From Baffinella frigidus (lineage: Eukaryota > Cryptophyceae > Cryptomonadales > Baffinellaceae): a stretch of 10,377 bases of DNA. The notes below the pieces were generated by a model. The model did no database searches. It was not told where the DNA came from and saw only the letters and a program-made list of their open reading frames with translations. The DNA lies in assembly GCA_026770585.1 (NCBI GenBank), contig MU646460.1, positions 187,625 through 198,001 on the forward strand. Direction: 5' to 3'. The translations under genes and the position numbers were made by a program. Below, in pieces: positions 5,641-10,377 of the stretch. How positions within the stretch are numbered: the first letter of the stretch is position 1; each line of letters begins with the position of its first letter.

Positions 5641-5720
5641 CAGCACCAGAGGTTTGCAGTACCCAGCACCAGAGGTTTGCAGTACCCCACCGCCATCACC
5701 GACTTGGCAAGGCCCTCCCC
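5641..5720 (-). pseudogene. Acceptor-half copy of exon 4 (upstream copy 3) with an internal 23-bp tandem duplication
   Basis: After a CCCTTCAG acceptor the minus strand reads GEGLAKSVMAVGYCKPLVL and onward. The WYC region has collapsed (GYLWYC to GYC). A 23-base segment is exactly duplicated in tandem (5641-5663 and 5664-5686). The frame remains open up to the 122-bp block. Confidence 0.65.
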
Positions 5721-5838
5721 CTGAAGGGTTAAGGTTGAAGGATGAGGGTTTCGGGCTTAGGGAGGTTATTCGCGGGGAGTAAGGTCATTCGCGGGGATTA
5801 ACCAGACTCCGCCAGAGGTGCTCCTGGCGTTGACTTTT

Positions 5839-5894
5839 GAAGCGCGGTCTGGGCCTCTACCTGCTCTTCCAGGAAGAGGCCCAGACCGCGCTTC
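5839..5894. repeat. 20-bp perfect stem hairpin
   Basis: GAAGCGCGGTCTGGGCCTCT (5839-5858) is exactly inverted at 5875-5894 around a 16-base spacer. The minus strand is open across it (GLGLFLEEQVEAQTALQKS), but the palindrome itself makes that reading suspect and no flanking splice sites fit. From here to about 6195 I see no gene. The plus- and minus-strand frames open across 5818-6168 show no motif. Confidence 0.75.
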
Positions 5895-6196
5895 ACGCCA
5901 CCCTCCCTCTCATCATACTTCTAGAGTGCTGCTGTGTAAAGTCACTCCAGCTGTTTCTGCACAGGGCGTGTCCCCGTCTGCCGCGCCAGGGCACAAGTTC
6001 TTTTTTCACACACTCGTTCGCGCTAAAAGTGTTTGGATGGCTTATCGTGGTACAGATTTTTAAAACTCCGCCAGCAAACAGCTCCAATTCCCAACACTTT
6101 TGGCATGTTTCTCGGGTAGAATCGACTTTACTTCTATAGACCGTGTAGTAAAATGAAAAAACGTTCAAATTTCGACTTTTGACCTGGCGTGGATAG

Positions 6197-6350
6197 TCAA
6201 ACCGAGTGAGGCAGAGCTAGGATCTGGAGCTCTGCCTCGCCCGGGTCAACCGACTATTCATGAATAGTTGACAAGCTGGATCCGCGGTACAAACCATTCA
6301 CACGTTGGCAACCTGGATCCGCGGTACAAACCCGTCAACTTTCCCGCTCC
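6197..6350. repeat. Hairpin plus CCGCGGTACAAA repeats, copy A
   Basis: ACCGAGTGAGGCAGAGCT (from about 6201) pairs with AGCTCTGCCTCGCCCGGGT (to about 6247). It is followed by GACTATTC, AGTTGACAAGCTGG and CCGCGGTACAAA. A second CTGGATCCGCGGTACAAA follows at about 6312-6329. Copy B is at 6538-6660. On the minus strand, GAGCTCTGYCTCAC within it resembles the intron just after the exon 3 donor. Confidence 0.6.
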
Positions 6351-6537
6351 GAAGCGCCCGGGCGCACCACACTGCTTCGACCAAATACACTCCGAGCCAC
6401 AAGATTTCAGCTAAGTCAACCAGCTTACTTAAGTCAACTTTCCCCTGTTTTTGTTTAGATGGACCTGGCCACTATGGACGGCATTTGACTTGAGGCGCTG
6501 GCTTTCAGGGGGAGTCGACTTAGGCGAAATGTTCTGA

Positions 6538-6660
6538 CTCCGAGTGAAATAGACTAGACCTGGAGGGAGCCGCTGTTGGGACCTCTAGCTATGCCTCACT
6601 CGGGTTGACAGACTATTCTCAAGTTGACATGCTGGGGCCGCGGTACAAATCCGTCCACTT
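6538..6660. repeat. Hairpin plus CCGCGGTACAAA repeat, copy B
   Basis: CTCCGAGTGAAATAGACTAG pairs imperfectly with CTAGCTATGCCTCACTCGGG. Then GACTATTC, AAGTTGACATGCTGG and CCGCGGTACAAATCCGTC follow, as in copy A. The stem is more degraded than in copy A. Confidence 0.6.
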
Positions 6661-6704
6661 TGGCGAGGAAAAGACCCCCCGCCGAACCAATCGGTGAGCT
6701 CAAA

Positions 6705-6846
6705 TTTATCCGGGGAAACCTATTTTTCTTTAGTTTGAGGTCAACGAAAATTACTACACGGTTCGTCTTTATTAGTGATATTAAAGCAGTCGTGTAGTAA
6801 TTTTCGTGGCCATCAAACTAAAGAAAAATAGGTTTCCCCGGATAAA
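6705..6846. mobile_element. Foldback element with GTGTAGTA arms, family FB-B copy 2
   Basis: Arms of about 56 bp (6705-6760 and 6791-6846) differ at only a few bases near their middle. The outer end is TTTATCCGGGGAAACC and the inner end is CGAAAATTACTACACG. The 30-base loop contains a near-palindrome (6767-6786) also found in the element at 1201-1334. No ORF. Confidence 0.85.
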
Positions 6847-6872
6847 AATACACCGTGAGACAGAGCTCGGAC

Positions 6873-7000
6873 CTGTAGGGATCCGGAAGTTTCGCGGAGA
6901 GCGGTGGCTTCGTCGAGGTCCTTATGAGCCTCACTGAACTGCACGTCCACTGTCATGTCCGGCACGTCCCCGTCCAGCGCCGAGTTGCACAGGCTCCGCC
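6873..7000 (-). CDS. Exon 3 of the KLC-like TPR gene (internal exon)
   Basis: The acceptor is GTGACCAG, ending at 7001, and the donor is CCCTACAG followed by GTCCGAG, with GT at 6872-6871. The exon is 128 nt: two bases completing glycine from exon 2, then 42 codons ending in phase 0. It reads RSLCNSALDGDVPDM, then an acidic stretch, then FSEAHKDLDEATALRE, which has the A..L.EA.AL spacing of a TPR second helix. The next exon begins exactly where the first helix of the following TPR would start. Partial copies of the acceptor plus the first 25 or so bases occur at about 7197-7225, 7791-7820 and 7891-7917 in the upstream intron. Short donor-edge look-alikes appear within 6200-6610. Confidence 0.65.
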
Positions 7001-7250
7001 CTGGTCACGTCCGGACGTGAGCCTACTAAATGTGTTGTATAGTATGTACATGTGTTGTATATGTTTTAAATGTTTTGTATAGGCTGTACATGTGTTGTAT
7101 ATGGTGTACATTTATTGTATGGTGTGTGACAGTCACGTCCCCCCGTGAGCCTATTGTATATACTTTACATGTGTTGTATAGTCTGTAGATCTATTGTAGC
7201 GCCGAGTTGAACAGGATCCGTCCTGCGTCACGTCCGGACGTGAGCCTACC
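7001..7250 (-). repeat. Minisatellite and exon 3 acceptor-edge copies, block 1
   Basis: TGTACATGTGTTGTATAG-type units (about 7028-7130 and 7155-7195) alternate with copies of the exon 3 upstream edge. One edge copy, at 7197-7250, includes a GTGACGCAG acceptor and the first 25 or so bases of exon 3 (CGGATCCTGTTCAACTCGGC). Another near 7125-7150 keeps only the intron side (CACGGGGGGACGTGAC). Together these form an irregular higher-order repeat. Confidence 0.7.
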
Positions 7251-7365
7251 ACCAGCCCTCACAGCGAGACCAAATGCCTGATTTCGAGACGTGTGACCCA
7301 GGCACATTCAGGGCTTTAAAACATTGTATCTCGGGGTGTCACGTCCAAAATATGGGGGGGGAAAC

Positions 7366-7433
7366 AGTTTACTACACGCGACTGGGATCACGTGACCGGT
7401 CACGTCCTTCCCGTCGCGTGTAGTAAACTCAAG
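7366..7433. repeat. GTGTAGTA hairpin enclosing a 16-bp palindrome (FB-B relative)
   Basis: AGTTTACTACACGCGAC (about 7371-7387) pairs exactly with GTCGCGTGTAGTAAACT (about 7414-7430). The loop holds the perfect palindrome ACGTGACCGGTCACGT. The arm shares TACTACAC/GTGTAGTA with FB-B elements, but the loop is unrelated. Confidence 0.75.
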
Positions 7434-7550
7434 AAAAGAGTCGTGCGAAAAACAAATAGTCGTTGGGTCCTGGTCACGGATCAGGACATGGGTCCGACAC
7501 ACTGATCGGTTATTTCCCTGGTACTGGATTTTTAAATAACAACGTTTTTG

Positions 7551-7579
7551 TCAGACACCCTTATCTGGGGTGTCTGTCA
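7551..7579. repeat. Short hairpin CAGACACCC/GGGTGTCTG
   Basis: A 9-bp perfect stem with a 7-base loop. The stretch 7434-7620 otherwise shows nothing I can name. Confidence 0.6.
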
Positions 7580-7633
7580 AGGCATATCCAGGATCTGAGA
7601 ATCGTATATTTGGTCCTGCCGTGAGGGCGAGTG

Positions 7634-7937
7634 GTACTACATGTGGTGTATATTATGTACATGTATTGTACATGTTTATATTATGCACATGTATTGTATA
7701 GGTTGTACGTGTATTGTATAGGCTGTACATGTGTTGTATAGGCTGTACATGTCTTGTATGGTGTACACGGAGAACTGCACGTCCAACGTCGAGCCGAGTT
7801 GCACTTGCTCCGTCCTGTCGTGACAGTCACGTGCCCCTGTGAGCATCTTTTAATAATTTACATGTGTTGTAAAGTCTCTACATCTATTGTAGCGCCGAGT
7901 TGCACTGGCTCCGGCCTGCGGCACGTCCCCCCGTCAG
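7634..7937 (-). repeat. Minisatellite and exon 3 acceptor-edge copies, block 2
   Basis: TGTACATGTATTGTATAG-type units (about 7640-7770 and 7852-7888) surround two more exon 3 edge copies. One, at 7780-7830, has a CACGACAG acceptor, CGGAGCAAGTGCAACTCGG, then a deletion and the later exon 3 piece GGACGTGCAGTTC. The other, at 7891-7935, has a TGCCGCAG acceptor and CGGAGCCAGTGCAACTCGGC. Frames open here are readings of these repeats. Confidence 0.7.
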
Positions 7938-8157
7938 CCAAGTGTGGCATACGACGCGAAACGAATCACTCAACTCAAGGGTCAAGGGCCTCATGTCGGA
8001 CCTGTAACGAGAGTAATCAAGAAGAAGAAGAAACGAATCAACCTGGTTCGTGCGGTTGCTTATGAGTACCAACAGGTGAATTCGTTCACAGTGTGTTCAT
8101 TGTGAGCAGTTGAATTCAATGTGTGGGCGGATAGTGACCAACAGTCGAATTCAATGT

Positions 8158-8322
8158 TAATGGGGTAACGGCCTGAAAATGGGGTAGTTAAGCATACGGC
8201 ATTGCCAAGGACCTCCTACCGTAAGTCGAGACTTTTTGGTCCTAGAATCCCTCGGCCTACGGTAGGAGGTCCTAGGCAATGCCGTATGCCTAACTACCCC
8301 ATTTTCAGGCCGTTAGCCTATG
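8158..8322. mobile_element. Foldback/MITE-like element, family FB-A copy 2 (reverse orientation)
   Basis: This is the same 165-bp length, arms and ends as 555-719, in the opposite orientation as judged from the loop. It is flanked by AATGT on both sides (8153-8157 and 8323-8327). The reconstructed empty site resembles the nearby sequence at 8112-8128, which supports a 5-bp target duplication. Confidence 0.88.
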
Positions 8323-8333
8323 AATGTGCGGGC

Positions 8334-8368
8334 GGCACCTCTGAGGAGGGGAACGGCCGCCAGCAGCC
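8334..8368 (-). pseudogene. Donor-half copy of exon 2
   Basis: The minus strand reads GCTGCTGGCGGCCGTTCCCC, then TCCTCAGAG, followed by GTGCCG. It matches the last two thirds of exon 2 (LLAAVPLLR) with a good donor in the same phase. It has no acceptor and is separated from exon 2 by the repeat at 8368-8493. Confidence 0.6.
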
Positions 8369-8493
8369 AATAACCCCCAAGCGATAACACCTAGGACCCT
8401 ACAGTAGGCAACCCGTAGGGACATAGGGGGGTTCCTACGTCCTACGGACAAGGTAACAGAAACTCGGGCTCTCAGCGCCCGAAAATCTCTTCG
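8368..8493. mobile_element. Diverged, arm-less relative of the 4044-4205 element
   Basis: AATAACYCC, AAGCG, ACCCTAC.GTAGGCA.CCCGTAGGG, CATAGGGGGGTTCCTA, AAGGTAACRGAAACTCGGGC and CCCGAAAATC follow the same order as 4072-4192. The outer CCACACAGCGG arms are absent. It sits between exon 2 and its donor-half copy, consistent with insertion before or during the duplication. Confidence 0.65.
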
Positions 8494-8501
8494 GGAGGAA
8501 C

Positions 8502-8558
8502 CTCTAAGAAGGAGAACGGCCGCCAGCAGCGACGTCAGCTCCCGTTCGCACGTGTCGC
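8502..8558 (-). CDS. Exon 2 of the KLC-like TPR gene (internal exon)
   Basis: The acceptor is TGACCGCAG, ending at 8559, and the donor is GTTCC at 8501. The exon is 57 nt: two bases completing a codon from exon 1, 18 codons, and one base left over. It reads DTCERELTSLLAAVLLLR. The ELTSLLAAVLLLRGR part resembles a TPR first helix, with small and large hydrophobic residues in register and a terminal G-R turn formed with the next exon. The donor half is duplicated at 8334-8368, where the donor is again AGAG followed by GT. The acceptor half recurs many times in the upstream array (8681, 8801, 8905, 9072). The exon boundaries come from splice motifs and phase agreement, with no transcript to confirm them. 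Confidence 0.6.
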
Positions 8559-9480
8559 CTGCGGTCAACCCCACCCATCACTGCATGTCTCCCACTAGAG
8601 CGGGGTTCACACGAAAAGAATGGATTTCGTGGTGGCCGCGAAAGGAATGAAACAATGCCAAAAGTTGCCAAATGTGAGAACGTGTCTCCTGCGGTTAACC
8701 CCACCCGTCACTGCACGCCTAGAGCGTCACTGCATGAATAGAGCACATCTGTTGGCCACGAAAAGAATGAAACCATGCCAAATGTTGCCAAATGTTCGCG
8801 CGTGTCTCCTGCGGTCACCCCCACCCGTCAACCCTCGCCTCTCTACGAGAACACTGTATGCCTCCGAACTACACACGACGTGTCTCCTCCCAACTGCAAA
8901 GACACGTGTCTCCAGCGGTCCACCCCACCTGTCACTGCATGTCTAGAGCGTCACTGCACGCCTAGAGATAATATGTTGGCAATGCACGCCTAGAGCGTCA
9001 CTGCATGAATAGAGCACATCTGTTGGCCACGAAAAGAATGAAACAATGCCAAAAGTTGCAAACGGTTTGCACGTATCTCCTGCGGTCACCCCCACCCGTC
9101 ACTGCATGCCTCCCAACTACACACTCATAGGCTAACGGCCTGAAAATGGGGTAGTTAGGCATACGGCATTGCCTAGGACCTCCTACCGTAGGCCGAGGGA
9201 TCCTAGGACCAAAAAGTCATCTGTCACTGCATGCCTCCCAACTACACACTGCGCAAGCACCTCAGCACTTCAGCACGTCATCAGGCAGCAACGTTCCCCA
9301 CAAGAACATCACCACCCGTCTCAATCTGGATTCGGTCACCCCCACCCGTCAATTCATGCCTCCCAACTACACACGACGTGTCTCTTCCCAACCTACACAG
9401 ACAAGTGACTCCTGCGGTCACCCACACCCGACACCCCTCGCCTCTCTACGAGAAACCCGTGTATTTGCCGGTCCTGCGCC
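8559..9480 (-). repeat. Tandem array carrying exon 2 acceptor-edge copies
   Basis: Units of about 110-130 bp contain, on the plus strand, CGTGTCTCCTGCGGTCACC, CCCACCCGTCACTGCATG, CCTAGAGCGTCACTGC, TTGGCCACGAAAAGAATGAA and CAATGCCAAAAGTTGCC. On the minus strand the CGCAG/GAGACACG in each unit is the exon 2 acceptor with the first bases of exon 2. Clear starts are at 8551 (the true exon), 8681, 8801, 8905 and 9072. Later partial units near 9340 and 9406 are fused with CTCGCCTCTCTACGAGAA. All open frames here are repeat translations. Confidence 0.75.
9125..9218. mobile_element. Half copy of the FB-A foldback element
   Basis: This copy is identical over 94 bases to 554-647, meaning the complete left arm and the loop. 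It stops at the first base of the right arm and continues into array sequence. Identity with copy 1 across the whole shared stretch implies recent origin or gene conversion. Confidence 0.9.
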
Positions 9481-9595
9481 ACGCATGAAAGCCCATTATT
9501 AATCGCAAGCATTTGATCACGCTGTGCCCAACGATGTGACCAACGATTTGGTTCAAATGGCGCACCCCGCTGTTGGACGCATTCAAATCAATGAT

Positions 9596-9733
9596 TGATC
9601 CAAATCAAACACGTGATCAAATATTTGGAAATCAAATACGTGATCAAATATTTCAAATCAAAATCAAATACGTGATCAAATATTTCAAATCAAATACGTG
9701 ATCAAATATTTCAAGTGCGTCATCAAATATTTA
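9596..9733. repeat. AAATCAAATACGTGATCAAATATTT tandem array
   Basis: About five units of roughly 22-32 bp carry ACGTGATCAAATATTT. The first has CACGTGATCA and the others TACGTGATCA. TGATCA is itself palindromic. The array lies in the intron just after the exon 1 donor. Related CAAATGGCGYACCCCG sequence borders both sides (9555-9570 and 9735-9750), the latter being the exon 1 donor edge. Confidence 0.85.
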
Positions 9734-9745
9734 CAAATGGCGTAC

Positions 9746-9815
9746 CCCGGGCTGACACGATGACGCGGAGGGCCTTGGCTGACTCGCAGCAGTACTTTGC
9801 CGACACGATCGACAG
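9746..9815 (-). CDS. Exon 1 of the visible part of a KLC-like TPR gene (internal exon)
   Basis: This is the most upstream recognisable exon of the minus-strand gene. The acceptor is the AACAG at 9820-9816, at the end of a pyrimidine-leaning CCCTGAA repeat. The donor is GTACGCC starting at 9745. The exon is 70 nt: 23 codons plus one base, beginning in phase 0. It encodes a helical stretch containing SAKYCCESAKALR, which looks like the second helix of a tetratricopeptide repeat. Twenty of its 23 codons end in G or C. The leftover G combines with GC of the next exon to give glycine. Four decayed copies of its first half lie upstream (9862-10272) and a copy of its donor edge lies at about 9552-9572. 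The real 5' neighbour exon must lie beyond the window. The plus strand is also open here, with a QQYFADTIDS-like reading, but only the minus reading joins in phase to the other exons. Confidence 0.55.
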
Positions 9816-10377
9816 CTGTTCAGGGTTTGGGGTCCAGGGTTTAGGGTGCAGGTTTCAGGGTGCATGGCCACAAAGATACTTGGCCGAAATGGTCGAGAGC
9901 TGGCCAGGGTTCAGGGTTCTTGGAAGACTCCTAGCAGTACTTTGCCGAGACGGTCGACAGCAGTTCAGGGTGTGGGGTCCAGGGTTTAGGGTTCAGGGCA
10001 CCTTCACCCCCACCACTTTCCCCTAGGCCCAGCCGGCAGGCAAGGAGGGTCCAGGGTTCAGGGTTCAGAGTTCAGGGTTTGGGGTTCTGGATTTTTGGAA
10101 GAATCGCAGTAGTACGTGACCTGAGGCGATCGAGAGTTGTTTAGGGTTTGGGGTTTTCATTTTTGCGCCTCTCAAGAGATGACGATTTTGTGGGGAATGG
10201 TGGCCCTGAACCCTGCAGAGGTTCAGGGTTCAGGGTTTCGCCACACTACTTTGCCGAACTTGCCGAGAGCTATCCAGGGTTTAGGGTTCAGGGTTCAGGA
10301 TGGAAGGTTCAGGGTTCAAGGTTCGGGGTTCAGGGTTCAGGGTTGAGGGTTCAGGGTTCAGGGTTCAGGGTTCAAGG
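9816..10377 (-). repeat. CCCTGAA (TTCAGGG) heptamer array with four exon 1 acceptor-edge copies
   Basis: On the plus strand, TTCAGGG/TTTAGGG/GGTCCAGG heptamers alternate with decayed copies of the start of exon 1 at 9862-9902, 9926-9962, 10101-10139 and 10240-10272. The minus consensus is CTCTCGACCGTCTCGGCAAA then GTACTGC. The heptamers precede an acceptor-like CAG or TAG at the first and last of these copies. One copy has a stop in the exon frame and others have indels. No complete upstream exon is visible before the window ends. Confidence 0.8.

Noticed and set aside
5818-6168. Open frames of 81-100 codons on both strands
   Set aside because: They overlap one another and a perfect hairpin, and I see no recognisable motif, splice support or codon bias.
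8559-9480. CRISPR-like array of repeats and spacers
   Set aside because: Units are long, irregular and diverged, with no constant short repeat or unique spacers, and the context is eukaryotic.
8305-9488. Several 60-108-codon frames on both strands
   Set aside because: They run through the tandem unit with CCCACCCGTCACTGC, and similar frames recur in each unit. Only 8502-8558 has exon-like borders.
10000-10046. Plus-strand acceptor-like pyrimidine tract ending CCCCTAG before GCCCAGCCGGCAGG
   Set aside because: The tract is attractive but no plus-strand exon follows: the sequence runs into TTCAGGG heptamers within 30 bases.
9715-10346. Plus-strand frames rich in GFRVQGSG and containing QQYFADTIDS
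   Set aside because: The GFRVQG parts are TTCAGGG heptamers. The QQYFADTIDS reading is the antisense of exon 1 and does not join in phase to anything on the plus strand.

Overview
The window is eukaryotic nuclear DNA and almost certainly from an alga or plant-like protist. It has no compact ORF layout. It is full of TTTAGGG-type (plant/green-algal telomere-like) heptamer variants, foldback elements and minisatellites, and its only convincing coding sequence is a chain of short exons with GT/AG borders. A prasinophyte-type green alga is my guess for the host, with low confidence.

The gene lies on the minus strand and enters the window from the right (its 5' side). I read eight exons in transcription order: 9746-9815, 8502-8558, 6873-7000, 5049-5154, 2707-2822, 1574-1621, 1093-1137 and 53-130. 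Joined, they total 648 nt, or 216 codons, with no stop. Every junction phase agrees, including three split codons. In the first six exons about 86% of codons end in G or C (148 of 172, my count). The spliced protein reads as a run of tetratricopeptide-like helix pairs of the kinesin-light-chain (KLC) style, for example YKKALENYNRSLALY followed by GEEHTDSVRMMCNAALVFN. Both ends of the gene lie outside the window, so the specific function is unknown. The first six exons are well supported and the last two less so.

The introns (about 0.4 to 2.2 kb) are the unusual part. Nearly every exon is flanked by broken copies of its own edges. The intron upstream of an exon holds repeated copies of the 3' splice site plus the first part of that exon. 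The downstream intron often holds copies of the last part of the exon plus its donor. These edge copies are embedded in intron-specific minisatellites: CCCTGAA/TTCAGGG heptamers at 9816-10377, a roughly 26-bp TACGTGATCAAATATTT unit at 9596-9733, a roughly 120-bp unit at 8559-9480, TGTACATGTGTTGTATAG units at 7027-7890, an exon-half plus block tandem at 5171-5720, an ACGAAACACGAAAGC tandem at 1622-2405, CCCTACA heptamers at 1416-1566 and CCGTTAA/TACCTTC heptamers at 131-340.

Non-autonomous foldback or MITE-like elements are inserted among these. They include a 165-bp hairpin family (555-719, 8158-8322, and a half copy at 9125-9218), elements with CCACAC/CCACGC termini (3621-3799, 4044-4205, 4567-4738), a family built on GTGTAGTA arms (1201-1334, 6705-6846, 7366-7433) and several single hairpins. 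I see no transposase, tRNA, rRNA or CRISPR. Most open frames outside the exons are translated repeats.
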